Source of the DNA: Flavobacterium phycosphaerae
Lineage (GTDB): Bacteria; Bacteroidota; Bacteroidia; Flavobacteriales; Flavobacteriaceae
Assembly: GCF_010119235.1 (NCBI RefSeq)
Contig: NZ_JAAATZ010000001.1
Span: forward strand, 340,501 to 404,500
Reading direction: 5' to 3'
DNA: 64,000 bases
A program made the position numbers and the translations under genes. The first letter of the stretch is position 1, and each line of letters starts with the position of its first letter. Positions 19,014 through 30,257 of the stretch are shown in pieces. Below the pieces are notes generated by a model. It saw nothing but the letters and a program-made list of their open reading frames with translations. It searched no databases and was not told where the DNA came from.

Positions 19014-20632
19014 TAATTTTTAATGATTTTACCGGATTGTACTAACGAATTGCATTTTATTTTATAGAAATAAATTCCTGAAGTTAAAGCTTCTAATGAA
19101 ATCGCTGCATTTGAATATTCGATACTTTTTTGAAGAACCAATTGTCCCAAAGCGTTATAAAAACTAACATTAGCCTGATCTGAATCAGCCGGAAACGATA
19201 CAAAGAGTTTATCATACGCCGGATTTGGGTAAACCAAAAATTGTCCTTTAGCAGTATCGGTTACCGAAAGCGCTGTATCTAATGCCAACTGAAAATCGGG
19301 TATACCGTAACCATATTGATATGTAGGAAAGGAAAAACCATCAGCAGATTGTTTGACAAAATCGGTTATCTGTGCATTAGTTGCCCAAGGAACAGCTTGC
19401 CAAAAACTGGCTATAGCTCCGGCCAATATCGGACAGGAAAATGAGGTGCCGCTACCCGTTGCTATTGTTCCTGACATATTGGATAAAACAGCACTTTCGC
19501 CTTGCGCCATAACATCAGGTTTAATTCGCCCATCAAATGACGGCCCTATAGAACTGAAAGCTGCATAAGTTCGATCTGATTTTACTGCTCCTACCGTCAG
19601 TACATTTAAAGCATCCGCCGGAACTGCAATATTAGGGTTAGGTCCGGCTCCAGAATTTCCGGCACTTACTACACATATCATTCCGCGACTAAAAGCAATA
19701 TCAGCTCCTTTTGAAATAAAGGAAGTATTGCCATTCATATCTTCATAAGTATAGCTATAACTTGGGTCATCGTATTGAAAATAGCCGAGCGAAGTTGTAA
19801 TCACGTCCACACCGAGGCTATCAGCAAGTTCAGCTGCTTCTACCCAATAACTTTCTTCTACCGGATTTTCGGCCGCCGTGTCTTCGGTTATAAACAAATA
19901 GTATTGCGCATCCGGTGCGGTACCTACCAATTGATTTGGCACATAACCACCCATAGTCGAAAGCACCATTGTACCATGAGCGCCTCTGCTGTAAAAATTG
20001 GTATCGCCATCCACAAAATTGTATCCACCCAAAATCAGATTATTATCATGCAATCGTTGAAAAGGAGTTGCTGTATCTACATTGGGAAAACCCGCATCTA
20101 AGACAGCTATTATTTTTCCGGCACCCGTAAAATTTTGTTGGTGTAACAAATGAGCATTAAGCATTTGAATTTGGTTTGCGGAATTCCCATAAGCAAAAGT
20201 GGTATTCACATCCAAATTCTTGTTCACTTTACCGAGTACTTTTTTCTTGCTATTTGCCATCCTATTAGTACCATTCAAACTTTTATCTGCAAATTGAATA
20301 TGATCTACAAAAGCTAAATCGGTTAAACTTTGAATATTGGCAATACTTCCCCTTACGTGAAGCGCATTAAACCATTTGGATTTGGCTTTTACCACAATTC
20401 CGTCAACTGCGATTACAGCATCAACATAGGGTTGATGAAGCGGAACATCTTTATTATCCAGTTCAATATTTTGATTTGCTCTTCTGTCTAAAGCTCTTTG
20501 GGAAAGCATTTCTAAAGGATTGTCGAAATAAAATTGTGCATTAGGTTTATCCGTAAAATAAACCCAAGCATCTTCTTGAGAAAAACTCAGTAAACTTGTA
20601 AATAGAAATGCAATAAAGAATATTTTTTTCAT
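19013..20632 (-). CDS. S8 (subtilisin-like) serine protease, T9SS type A cargo
   Basis: A 539-residue secreted protease. A signal peptide (MKKIFFIAFLFTSLLSFSQ) is followed by a prodomain-like region and the S8 catalytic domain: Asp in IIAVLDAGFPNVD, His in RGAHGTMVLSTMGG, oxyanion Asn in VSAGNSGAG and Ser in GTSFSCPILAG. The last about 75 residues are a type A T9SS sorting domain (FLVYPNPAYDKLFV, FYNALGQLVLQK, LTSGIYFYKI). It should be exported through Sec and the T9SS to the surface or medium. It lies 28 bases after mnmA and overlaps the next gene, so a housekeeping tRNA enzyme and a secreted protease appear co-transcribed. Confidence 0.93.
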   Translation of the reverse strand: MKKIFFIAFLFTSLLSFSQEDAWVYFTDKPNAQFYFDNPLEMLSQRALDRRANQNIELDNKDVPLHQPYVDAVIAVDGIVVKAKSKWFNALHVRGSIANIQSLTDLAFVDHIQFADKSLNGTNRMANSKKKVLGKVNKNLDVNTTFAYGNSANQIQMLNAHLLHQQNFTGAGKIIAVLDAGFPNVDTATPFQRLHDNNLILGGYNFVDGDTNFYSRGAHGTMVLSTMGGYVPNQLVGTAPDAQYYLFITEDTAAENPVEESYWVEAAELADSLGVDVITTSLGYFQYDDPSYSYTYEDMNGNTSFISKGADIAFSRGMICVVSAGNSGAGPNPNIAVPADALNVLTVGAVKSDRTYAAFSSIGPSFDGRIKPDVMAQGESAVLSNMSGTIATGSGTSFSCPILAGAIASFWQAVPWATNAQITDFVKQSADGFSFPTYQYGYGIPDFQLALDTALSVTDTAKGQFLVYPNPAYDKLFVSFPADSDQANVSFYNALGQLVLQKSIEYSNAAISLEALTSGIYFYKIKCNSLVQSGKIIKN

Positions 20633-20660
20633 AGCCTTTATCCTTTTGGAAAGTGCTAAT

Positions 20661-21848
20661 TTATGAAATTACTCCTGAACCCACTAATTCATCACCAATA
20701 TTCCAAGCAACAAATTGTCCTTCAGTAATGGCGGATTGTGGTTCTTCAAAAGCAACATACAAGCCACTTTCAAATTGGTACAACATTGCTTTTTGCAACG
20801 CCTGACGGTAACGGATTCTCGCCATAACGGGCATTGATTCGCCAGTTTTCAAAGCTAAATCTTTTCGAATCCAATGAATTTCAGACGGCTGAACTCTCAA
20901 CGTTTTTTTAAATAAACCCGGATGATTTGCCCCTTGACCTGTATAAATTGCATTTGATTTCACATCAGTAGCAATAATGAATAGCGCCTCTTTAGTTCCA
21001 CCAACATTTAATCCTTTTCGTTGTCCGATAGTAAAATAATGAGCTCCTTGGTGTTTGCCCACTACTTTGCCATTTTCAGGAGCATAAGAAATGCCTTTAG
21101 CTTCAAAAATCAATTGCTCTTCTAAGGAATTGAACTCAGGAGTTGCTTGATGGTATATTGGATTATCGGCTGCAATTTCATAAATCAAACCTTCTTTAGG
21201 TTGTAATTGCTGTTGCAAAAACTCAGGCAAACGCACTTTCCCGATAAAGCACAACCCTTGAGAATCTTTCTTTTCGGCAGTAACTAAATCAAGTTGCAGT
21301 GCTATTTCGCGAACCTCAGGTTTAGTCAACTCCCCTATTGGGAATAAAGATTTGGCTAATTGTTCTTGTGATAGCTGACAAAGAAAATAAGATTGGTCTT
21401 TGTTATCGTCTTTTCCGGCTAATAGTTGATAAACCTGTTTTCCATCTACAGCTATTTCGCCTTTTCGACAATAATGTCCTGTTGCCACAAAATCAGCACC
21501 CAGACTCAAAGCGATTTTCATGAAAACATCAAATTTGATTTCCCGATTGCACAACACATCAGGATTTGGAGTTCTCCCCTGCTCGTATTCGTTGAACATA
21601 TAGTCAACGATTTTTTCTTTGTATTGTTCGCTTAAATCAACGGTTTGGAAAGGAATTCCAAGTTTCTCAGCAACCAAAAGTGCATCGTTACTGTCTTCGA
21701 GCCACGGGCATTCGTTAGAAATGGTAACGGAATCATCGTGCCAATTCTTCATAAAAAGACCAATGACTTCATAGCCTTGTTCTTTTAACAAATAAGCGGC
21801 AACACTCGAATCAACCCCACCGGAAAGCCCAACAACAACTCTTTTCAT
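20661..21848 (-). CDS. mnmA: tRNA-specific 2-thiouridylase
   Basis: Makes the 2-thio group of U34 in the tRNAs for Lys, Glu and Gln, using ATP and sulfur from a relay. The 395 residues show the PP-loop [15 protein letters not shown], the catalytic Cys in [12 protein letters not shown] and the second Cys in SQGLCFIGK, followed by the C-terminal beta-barrel ([15 protein letters not shown]). Length and motifs are standard. First gene of an operon with the S8 protease and nitronate monooxygenase genes. Confidence 0.96.
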   Translation of the reverse strand: MKRVVVGLSGGVDSSVAAYLLKEQGYEVIGLFMKNWHDDSVTISNECPWLEDSNDALLVAEKLGIPFQTVDLSEQYKEKIVDYMFNEYEQGRTPNPDVLCNREIKFDVFMKIALSLGADFVATGHYCRKGEIAVDGKQVYQLLAGKDDNKDQSYFLCQLSQEQLAKSLFPIGELTKPEVREIALQLDLVTAEKKDSQGLCFIGKVRLPEFLQQQLQPKEGLIYEIAADNPIYHQATPEFNSLEEQLIFEAKGISYAPENGKVVGKHQGAHYFTIGQRKGLNVGGTKEALFIIATDVKSNAIYTGQGANHPGLFKKTLRVQPSEIHWIRKDLALKTGESMPVMARIRYRQALQKAMLYQFESGLYVAFEEPQSAITEGQFVAWNIGDELVGSGVIS

Positions 21849-21870
21849 TTTAAAGCAAAAAATTTTGCTG

Positions 21871-21878
21871 CAAAATTA
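21871..21878 (-). promoter_or_regulatory. -7 box of the mnmA operon promoter
   Basis: Minus-strand TAATTTTG, a perfect TAnnTTTG match, 22 bases before the mnmA ATG. The short leader contains a GCAAAA/TTTTGC self-complementary stretch. Confidence 0.5.
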
Positions 21879-21890
21879 CTTGTTTATTTA

Positions 21891-22592
21891 TTATTCTTCT
21901 AGCGGTTTAACTCTTTTTTGGAATTTCTTGCCTTGCTTGTTCATGTTGACATCTTTGAGTTTATTCTTTTCAAGAATTTTCCACATGCCTACTTTTTTTC
22001 CGTTTTTAAAAAGTCCTTTGCCGGCAATCTTATTGTCTGTAGTTCTAAAAATGGCCAAGCCTTCATATTGCCCATTAACATAGGTAGTTTCTTCCAATAA
22101 GACTCCATTCTCAGCATAACTTTTATAAGGTCCGTCTTTGATGCCGTTTTTATAAACAGTCTCTTCTGCAATTTTGCCGCTTTTGTAAAAAACTTTTCTG
22201 ACTCCATCTAATTTTCCATTGGTGTATTTTTCAAGAGTCATGATTTCGGGAGAATCTTCGTGGTAATATTTCCATTCTCCTTCGAATTGCTTATTTACTA
22301 CTTTTCCTTCACTTACTTTATTACTTTTTTGGTTAAAAAAAGTGGTATAACACGAATTATTTTGGGTATTAAATTCACGGGTAGCAATGACTGTTCCGGC
22401 TTTAGTATCATCAAAGAACTTGAATATTCCAACTTCTTTTCCATGGTCAAATGTGCCTTCATATCGAGGTCGTTTCGATTCTTCATAAATACCTTTCCAG
22501 ACACCATGCTTATTGCCGTTTTCGTCTAGTTTATTAAAATCCTGGGCAAAGGAAACACTGTTGATGAATAAGAAAATCAGGATATACTTCAT
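21891..22592 (-). CDS. MORN/YwqK-type repeat protein
   Basis: A 233-residue exported protein (signal peptide ending SVSFAQ) made of YwqK/MORN-like strand repeats with the G-x-W/Y-K and Y-x-x-G patterns: GVWKGIYEE, YEGTFDHGKEVGIFKFF, FEGEWKYYHE, YTNGKLDGVRKVFYKSGKI, NGIKDGPYKSY, YVNGQYEGLAIF, NGKKVGMWKILE. Proteins with these repeats are common in Bacteroidota. The database label of antitoxin for the YwqK group rests on weak evidence and no toxin gene is adjacent, so I do not adopt it. Function unknown; a surface or periplasmic scaffold is possible. Confidence 0.8.
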   Translation of the reverse strand: MKYILIFLFINSVSFAQDFNKLDENGNKHGVWKGIYEESKRPRYEGTFDHGKEVGIFKFFDDTKAGTVIATREFNTQNNSCYTTFFNQKSNKVSEGKVVNKQFEGEWKYYHEDSPEIMTLEKYTNGKLDGVRKVFYKSGKIAEETVYKNGIKDGPYKSYAENGVLLEETTYVNGQYEGLAIFRTTDNKIAGKGLFKNGKKVGMWKILEKNKLKDVNMNKQGKKFQKRVKPLEE

Positions 22593-22636
22593 TTTAATTG
22601 TTTTTTATATAACGGCGAAATGTCAATTTTAGTATG

Positions 22637-22644
22637 CAAAAATA
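22637..22644 (-). promoter_or_regulatory. -7 box of the MORN-repeat gene
   Basis: Minus-strand TATTTTTG, a perfect TAnnTTTG match, about 44 bases before the ATG at 22592. Confidence 0.45.
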
Positions 22645-22760
22645 GCTCTAAAAATAAAAACCATTTCATTTTTTATCTCTGTAAAATCAATCTCGTCTTT
22701 CTTTTTAGCGCATTAAATTTTACAATTCTTATGAAATACTTATATACTTTAAAGATTTAG

Positions 22761-22791
22761 TTGTTAATTTAAATGAATATTTTTATATTTG
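22761..22791 (+). promoter_or_regulatory. Promoter of the fasciclin gene
   Basis: TTG at 22761-22763 and TATATTTG at 22784-22791, spaced 20 bases, match the Bacteroidota consensus. The box ends 23 bases before the ATG at 22815. Confidence 0.6.
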
Positions 22792-22814
22792 GAAAAAATT
22801 AAACCTTACTATAG

Positions 22815-23381
22815 ATGAAAAATTTAATGAAAAAAATTACCCTTGTAGCAATAGCTTTTCTAGCTTTTTCGTGTGCTAAACCAGAGGATGAAAAAACAGT
22901 AAAATCAGTTTCTATCGCTGAAATAGCTACAGTAACTCCAGAATTAAGCAGTTTTGTTGAAGCTTTAGACTTAACAGGTTTAACAGCAACTTTTGAAAAC
23001 GAAGGAAACAATACCGTTTTTGTACCTAACAATGATGCTTTTGCAAACATGTTAAGCAGTATGGGATATGGCTCTTTTGAAGATATGGAAGCTGACAAAC
23101 CAGGATTATTAGCTAACATTTTAAAATACCATGTTCTTCCAAATTCAAGAGTTTTATCAACAGATTTAACTGATGGGGCTACTGCAACAACTTTATTGGG
23201 AGAAACTATAACTGTTAACATTGATGTTGACACTACTACAAACACTGATAACATTTCAATTACAGACCAAAATGACCTTACCGGAAATGATTCAAATATC
23301 ATCGCAAGAGACATCAAATGTTCAAACGGTACGATTCACTTAATTGACAATGTTTTATTACCTGCTCCACCAGCAGACTAA
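22815..23381 (+). CDS. Fasciclin-domain lipoprotein
   Basis: A 188-residue lipoprotein: signal with lipobox AFSC (Cys at 20), then one fasciclin (FAS1) domain. The domain is recognised by TVFVPNNDAF (the TxFAPtNeAF motif), ILKYHVLPN (the YHV motif) and the closing NGTIHLIDNVLLP (the G-x-I-H-x-I-D-x-V-L motif). FAS1 domains mediate cell adhesion or matrix binding. Between the second motif and the end there is an unusual insert rich in Thr, Asp and Asn. The gene stands alone with its own promoter and a strong terminator. Confidence 0.9.
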   Translation: MKNLMKKITLVAIAFLAFSCAKPEDEKTVKSVSIAEIATVTPELSSFVEALDLTGLTATFENEGNNTVFVPNNDAFANMLSSMGYGSFEDMEADKPGLLANILKYHVLPNSRVLSTDLTDGATATTLLGETITVNIDVDTTTNTDNISITDQNDLTGNDSNIIARDIKCSNGTIHLIDNVLLPAPPAD

Positions 23382-23398
23382 CAATAAAATAAACACAA

Positions 23399-23429
23399 AA
23401 AAAGGCTACCTAATCAGGTAGCCTTTTTT
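23399..23429 (+). terminator. Terminator after the fasciclin gene
   Basis: AAAGGCTACCT (23401-23411) pairs with AGGTAGCCTTT (23416-23426) with a 4-base loop and a T tract, 20 bases after the stop codon. Confidence 0.9.
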
Positions 23430-23708
23430 ATGACTAAAATTCTGAAGTTATCTACTATTGCTACTTTGCTCAATCAACAATAGTTTATGGAATATATTTT
23501 TAACACTTGTAAAACTCCTGACGTTGTTCCTCATTTGACAATCTATTCTTTAATGGATATTGAAAAACGGTTTTAGATGAGCTACTAAACTAATATTACA
23601 AAAGCTTAGTTATTCGGAAGTTTAGCTCCTGATTCTGCAAAGCAAAATCTATGGCTAAGAATAGATTTACTCATATTTCAGTACTCGATATAATCATATG
23701 ACAACAAT
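23430..23708. other. Unassigned spacer between two terminators
   Basis: About 280 bp with stops in all frames. The longest plus-strand reading from an ATG is about 29 codons (near 23487) and matches nothing I know. It may be a decayed gene, a small RNA or simple spacer; I see no promoter box that decides. Confidence 0.35.
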
Positions 23709-23749
23709 AAAAAACTCCGCTTAAATATATTATTTAAGCGGAGTTTTTT
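23709..23749 (-). terminator. Strong terminator after yidC
   Basis: A 19-bp perfect stem (AAAAAACTCCGCTTAAATA at 23709-23727 with its complement at 23731-23749) with a 3-base loop. It carries A/T tracts on both sides and would work in both directions. It is 17 bases past the yidC stop. Confidence 0.9.
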
Positions 23750-23765
23750 ATTTAAGCTTTGAGTC

Positions 23766-25664
23766 TTATTTCTTTTTATTCTGTAATTGTTTCTGCGCTT
23801 CGGCTTGTTCCATCATTTCGCGCATCTTTTTTTGGAATTTACCTTCGGCTTTTGGCTTGGTTTTATTCTCCTGAATCTGAGCGTGAATCTTGTCGCTATC
23901 GATGAAATACTTTTTAATGACAATCATAATTCCGATGGTGATTAAGTTGGAAATAAAGTTATACAAACTCAATCCCGAACCATAACTATTGAAGAATATT
24001 AACATCATTACCGGCGAAACATAAATCATAATTTTCATGATTTTCCCCATATCCGGCATACCGTCTTGTGGTGGTTGCGCCATGGCTTGATCGCCCGATG
24101 TCATTTTCATATAGAAGAAGATAGCAATAGCCGCCAAGATTGGGAACAAACTGATATGATCTCCGTATAACGGAATGTGGAATGGTAACTTTGCAATTTG
24201 GTCAAATGAAGATAAGTCATTCGCCCAAAGGAAACTTTTTTGTCTCAACTCAAATGCCGACGGGAAGAACTGGAATGAGGCATACATGAACGGTATTTGA
24301 ATCAGTGCCGGGATACAACCTGCCATTGGATTAACTCCGGCTTTGTTGTATAACTTCATGGTTTCCTGTTGCTTCTTCATTGGATCTTTTTTGAATTTTT
24401 CTCCAATCTCCATAATCTCCGGACGCAATACCTTCATCTTTGCTTGCGACAAAAATGATTTGAACGTTATTGGCGACATGGCCACTTTGATTAAAATAGT
24501 GAAGATAATAATGGCAATTCCTAAGCCCATAAACGAACTCAAAAATCCAAATAGCGGAATGAAAATAAACTTATTTATCCAACCAAAAATACCCCAGCCC
24601 AGCGGTATGATTTTGTCAAATCCTCTATCGCATTCTTTCAACGTTTTGTAATCTGTTGGCCCGAAGTACCAATTCATTTTATAATCTAACTCTCCATTCG
24701 TAGCTATTAAAGGAAGATTAGCTCTAAATTGTTTGGTATAAGTGGTGTCAATTTTTTCGTCGTTTACTAAATTGTTAGAATGCAATTTTGAAGTAGCAAA
24801 GGGTGTTTTAGTGGCCAAAATGGTAGAGAAGAAATGTTGTTTGAATGCTACAAAAGTAACTTTCTCCGGAGTTTCTTCTTTATCTTTCCCCTGCCCTACA
24901 TAGTTGTCTTTTCCTTCTTCATATTCATAACGAATGTCGGCATAACGGTTTTCATATGTAATACTTTTTTCGTTGCGGTAGGTTTTCATGTCCCATTGCA
25001 AATCGATTGGCTTAGTGGTATTCAAAACCGAATTCATCCCTTGTGAATGAATATCAAAATCAACTAAATATTGTTTTGGTGCCAATACATATTTGTATTC
25101 TAAATACTCGTTAGCTCCTGATTTTAGTTTCATCGACAAAATCTGATTTGCACCTGACTTGGTTAAAGTAGGTTCAAAAAATAAATCTTTTGTATTTAAA
25201 ACGCGGTTGTCTTTGGTTTGCAACTGAAGATTAAAACTGGCATTGTTGTCTTTTATCAATTCAACCAATTTACCTGAATCTTTGTTGAATCGTTCAAAAT
25301 TTTTCAAAGTCGCTTCTACGATGTACCCTCCTTTGTTGGCTATTTTAAGCTTGATAAGGTCGTTTTCTAAAGTCGTAAAATCGTCTTTGGCTGAAGGTAA
25401 AGTTGCCGAGTAAGCGAAACTTCCTAAAGAGCCTTGTAGTTTTTGTATTTTAACCGAATCAGCAACGGTAGTATCGGTGATGGTTTTAGCCATTTCCTGT
25501 GTTGGTGTTGACACCGATTTGGCCTTGGCCTCTTTCTCTGTTTTAGCTTTTTCCTGTTGCTCTTTTAACTCGGTTTGTCTGTTGTTATACATCATCCACA
25601 TGATGACAACGAAGATTAAACCAAAACCGATTATCGAATTAAAATCAAATTTCTTTTTTTCCAT
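23766..25664 (-). CDS. yidC: Membrane protein insertase YidC
   Basis: Inserts inner-membrane proteins alone or with SecYEG. The 632 residues show an N-terminal membrane anchor (IIGFGLIFVVIMWMMY), a large periplasmic beta-sandwich domain (about 70-370) and the conserved C-terminal YidC/Oxa1 core with five helices (about 375-580), including SPITFKSFLSQAKMKVLRPE, then NPMAGCIPALIQIPFMYASF. A basic, Gln-rich tail (QKKMREMMEQAEAQ) follows, as is usual in Bacteroidota. It begins 43 bases after pyrG and probably shares its transcript. Confidence 0.96.
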   Translation of the reverse strand: MEKKKFDFNSIIGFGLIFVVIMWMMYNNRQTELKEQQEKAKTEKEAKAKSVSTPTQEMAKTITDTTVADSVKIQKLQGSLGSFAYSATLPSAKDDFTTLENDLIKLKIANKGGYIVEATLKNFERFNKDSGKLVELIKDNNASFNLQLQTKDNRVLNTKDLFFEPTLTKSGANQILSMKLKSGANEYLEYKYVLAPKQYLVDFDIHSQGMNSVLNTTKPIDLQWDMKTYRNEKSITYENRYADIRYEYEEGKDNYVGQGKDKEETPEKVTFVAFKQHFFSTILATKTPFATSKLHSNNLVNDEKIDTTYTKQFRANLPLIATNGELDYKMNWYFGPTDYKTLKECDRGFDKIIPLGWGIFGWINKFIFIPLFGFLSSFMGLGIAIIIFTILIKVAMSPITFKSFLSQAKMKVLRPEIMEIGEKFKKDPMKKQQETMKLYNKAGVNPMAGCIPALIQIPFMYASFQFFPSAFELRQKSFLWANDLSSFDQIAKLPFHIPLYGDHISLFPILAAIAIFFYMKMTSGDQAMAQPPQDGMPDMGKIMKIMIYVSPVMMLIFFNSYGSGLSLYNFISNLITIGIMIVIKKYFIDSDKIHAQIQENKTKPKAEGKFQKKMREMMEQAEAQKQLQNKKK

Positions 25665-25707
25665 TATTTACTTATTTGTCATAAGTGACAACTCGAGGGC
25701 CATCACT

Positions 25708-27381
<1,674 letters not shown>

Positions 27382-27388
27382 TTAAAGT

Positions 27389-27469
27389 CAATTTGAAGAT
27401 GAGTAAATTTGAAAATTTGAAAATGATAAGTTAGGCTTAGTTAGACACCCTCTTCAAATCTTCAAATTG
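27389..27469. repeat. AT-rich inverted repeats of the TTTGAA type
   Basis: CAATTTGAAGA at 27389-27399 is the reverse complement of 27459-27469, and several other TTTGAA / TTCAAA words lie between. It lies after the DUF3820 stop and before the pyrG promoter box, so it may serve as a transcript end, though there is no clear G+C-rich stem. Confidence 0.45.
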
Positions 27470-27482
27470 TTTAATTTTCAAA

Positions 27483-27728
27483 TCAAATTGGTTTCGGGTA
27501 TTGCTTTTTAATGTTACGTACCAACTGTTCCAACCCATTTAATTTGAGTTCGTAAACGAGTTGCAATTGCTCACCGAGTTGGCCTTTGGGAAACCCTTTA
27601 TTGCTGTACCACACCACATAATATTCGGGTAAATCAATAAGATAATAGCCTTCGTATTTACCGAAGGGCATTTTAGTATGAGCGAGTTTGATGAGGAGTT
27701 GCTGTTGGGAGTTCAAGTTTATTTCCAA
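27483..27728 (-). CDS. DUF3820 family protein
   Basis: An 81-residue cytoplasmic protein. The central segment MPFGKYEGYYLIDLPEYYVVWY is the signature of DUF3820, a small family of unknown function also found fused to or near nucleases. It overlaps the end of the OsmC-family gene by 10 bases, so it is the last gene of a coupled unit. No function is assigned. Confidence 0.85.
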   Translation of the reverse strand: MEINLNSQQQLLIKLAHTKMPFGKYEGYYLIDLPEYYVVWYSNKGFPKGQLGEQLQLVYELKLNGLEQLVRNIKKQYPKPI

Positions 27729-28126
27729 TTGAAAACAATTACCCTTTTGATATCGGGATGCAAACTGTAATGCACCGGACAGGTCATACCCGTGCGTTCC
27801 AAAATAATCTTGGTCTTGTCATTAACATTTGCCAACATATGGAAGGTAACGTGGATTTCAGCTATACGTCTGGGTTCTGTCGCCATTACTTTGGTTACCT
27901 CCGCAGTAGAACCGGACAAATCCACTTCCATTTCGCGTGCTTTTATTCCCATAACGGTAAACATGCAACTGGCAAGACCATTGGCAACGGTATCCGTTGG
28001 TGAAAAGGCTTCCCCTTTTCCGTTATTATCCAGCGGAGCATCTGAAATGATTTCGCTGCCGGATTGTAAATGAATGGAAGACGTTCGTAAATCGCCTAAA
28101 TAGGTAACTTTGGATGTTGCCATCAT
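27719..28126 (-). CDS. OsmC-family protein
   Basis: A 135-residue protein of the OsmC/Ohr fold, whose characterised members reduce organic hydroperoxides with two cysteines. The pattern is present: the first Cys in GLASCMFTVMGI on the central helix and the second in GMTCPVHYSLHPD. The sequence is nearer to the YhfA-like branch of OsmC proteins than to Ohr, so peroxidase activity is inferred. Its ATG overlaps the stop of the LysM receptor gene (ATGA), indicating translational coupling. Confidence 0.87.
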   Translation of the reverse strand: MMATSKVTYLGDLRTSSIHLQSGSEIISDAPLDNNGKGEAFSPTDTVANGLASCMFTVMGIKAREMEVDLSGSTAEVTKVMATEPRRIAEIHVTFHMLANVNDKTKIILERTGMTCPVHYSLHPDIKRVIVFNWK

Positions 28127-30161
28127 AATGCTTCTTTAATCGTTAAATCGGTGTCGTAATACAAGATATAAATTCCTTTGTTAGAATAACCGGCTGTGGC
28201 ATTTAACACATAGTCAAATTTGTTTTCAATTTGCTCCGAAGGATTGCTTAATACCGTTTCTTCAAAAGGCTTATCCTGAGACAAACGCAGCAACGTATCA
28301 AACGTCACATCGAACCCTCTGATGGCGTATTGGTTTGGCAAAATCTTATTCAGCTTTTTATATTTGGCATCAAACTGGTTGGCTTCTACTGTTTCGTTTG
28401 GACGGGAAAGAGAGGGATACAATAGTTTCAGTTTTGTCAATCGGGTTAATGTTACTTCTTCAAAATCTAGAGTTTCATTCGGCTCCATAATTACCAATTG
28501 TACCTGATAGTCTTTTTGCGCATTGAGCATAGCCGTTGTTGTGGCCAAAATCATTCCGGTGCTTTCAGAAGCTATGACTACGTAGTTCAGTTTGTCTTTT
28601 TGAAATAAAGCCTTTAAACTATCCGCAACAAAGCCTCCCTTTTCGCTTAAACCAACGATTCGAACTCCTTTTTGCATTTCCTGAATGTATTGCTTTATGC
28701 TTCCTTTTTTAGGGTCGACAACCGCTATGATGTTTCCACCTTTGGCTCGCATGTAATTGAAAATAGAGCTACGCAACATATCATTGGACGGCATTGATTG
28801 ATATAAGTTGGGAAACTTTCTCCCTACCTCTTTTGATAGTGGCGAAATAACCGGTGTTTTAGAAACCGTCAGCAAATCAGCCAGCTTTTCCGCATTAGAT
28901 TGATAGAACGGTCCCACTATAGCGTCCATAGTAGTTAAGTTATTTTGTTCGATTAAGGCTGCTACATTGGAACTGCTTTTGGTTTCCTGCGAATCCAATA
29001 TTTTAATATCAATATTCAATCCTAATACCTTGGCAGAATCAATGGCCATCAAAGCCCCTGAATAAAAATCTAAAGTAAGATTCAGGAACTTGTCTTTTTT
29101 CAAACGCGCCTGAGTGGTGTTAACCGTGTCACTTTCAATCTTGCTGATATTAAATGGAAAAAGTAATGCGAGTTGTTTCCTCGCATTAGTGTTGATCTTT
29201 TTCATCAAATTTCCTTGTCCTTGTTCTTTAGCCGGGACGGGGACTTCTTTTTTGGAAATAATGGGAACTCTCAGAATCATACCGGTTTTTACACCTCTTT
29301 TTAATTCGGGGTTGAGTTCTAACAATTCGCTTTCTGACATACCATAATCGGTAGCGATGCTTGAAATAGTTTCGTTAGGTTTTACCACATATTCCTGTAA
29401 ATATTTTTTACCACTTGAGGTTGGCGTAACTTCTTTTTGCTTGATACCCGAAACCGTTGGCGTTTCTGCATGAGCCGCCGGTAAGGGTGTGGTACCCGAA
29501 ACCACTAGTTTCATTCCGATTGGGAAGCTGGTCAAAATTTGCGGATTTAGTTGCTCTAACTCCTCTATGGTCATTCCGTATCGTTTAGAAATCCCGTATT
29601 TAGTTTCTTTTGGTTCAATGATATGAATAGTCGTTTCGCCTTTCGGACTTGCTTTTGGTTCTTCTTTTACAACCGGTTTTGGTGTTTCCTTAACAGGTTC
29701 TTTGGTTACAACCGGTGCTGAAACTACTGCAGTTGCTATACCGGTAGACGCCGGTATTTTGATATTTTGACCTATTTTCAAACCATTATTCAACAAATCA
29801 CCATTGGCAGCTTTTATCTCATCAATAGTAACATTGTATTGTTTTGAGATGCTGTATAAGGTTTCTTTAGGTTGAACCAAGTGCGTTGTTGGCGGATTCC
29901 CTTTGGGTTGTGTTACCGATGCTGTAGTTGCTATAACACTAGTAGGCGGAATCAACAATACGCTATTTAACTGAATACCGTTTTGAGAATCAGGATTGAG
30001 TTTGTAAATATCAAAAGGGTTACCTTGTATTTCTGTGCAATGATGTTAACAGTTTCTCCTTTACTAACCGTGTGCTTGATGTATTTTTCTTGCTTGGCCG
30101 AAACGGTCAAAACAAATGAAAATACGGTTAGAAGTATTGAAAAAAGAATGCGGTTTTTCAT
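28123..30161 (-). CDS. LysM-repeat protein with periplasmic-binding domain (frameshifted)
   Basis: Restored, it is about 679 residues: a signal peptide (ending VSAKQ), four LysM repeats that bind peptidoglycan (KHTVSKGETVNIIAQKYK, HLVQPKETLYSISKQYN, HIIEPKETKYGISKRYG, YVVKPNETISSIATDYG), a Pro-rich linker, and from about residue 325 a type 1 periplasmic-binding fold (LALLFPFN, FYSGALMAID, AIVGPFYQSN, TPVISPLSK) as in amino-acid receptor proteins. The frame breaks at minus-strand CCC (plus 30017-30019). One more C gives KVTPFDIYKLNPDSQNG and continues the first LysM; as given, the N-terminal frame stops after 64 codons. It follows guaA by 96 bases. A wall-anchored binding protein without a transporter is unusual; its ligand is unknown. 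Confidence 0.85.
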
Positions 30162-30257
30162 GTACTAATTATTTTATTTATGGCTAAAATTAACAAATCT
30201 TTTTTATTTCAAAGCAAATAACCGATTTTTTTTAACCGTTTGTCGAGAAAGTGAGTA

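Noticed and set aside
21891..22592. YwqK-type antitoxin of a toxin-antitoxin pair
   Set aside because: No toxin gene is adjacent and the protein is exported; only the repeat type is supported.
22799..23317. Minus-strand frame of 172 codons opposite the fasciclin gene
   Set aside because: The plus strand encodes a clear lipoprotein with FAS1 motifs, a promoter and a terminator.
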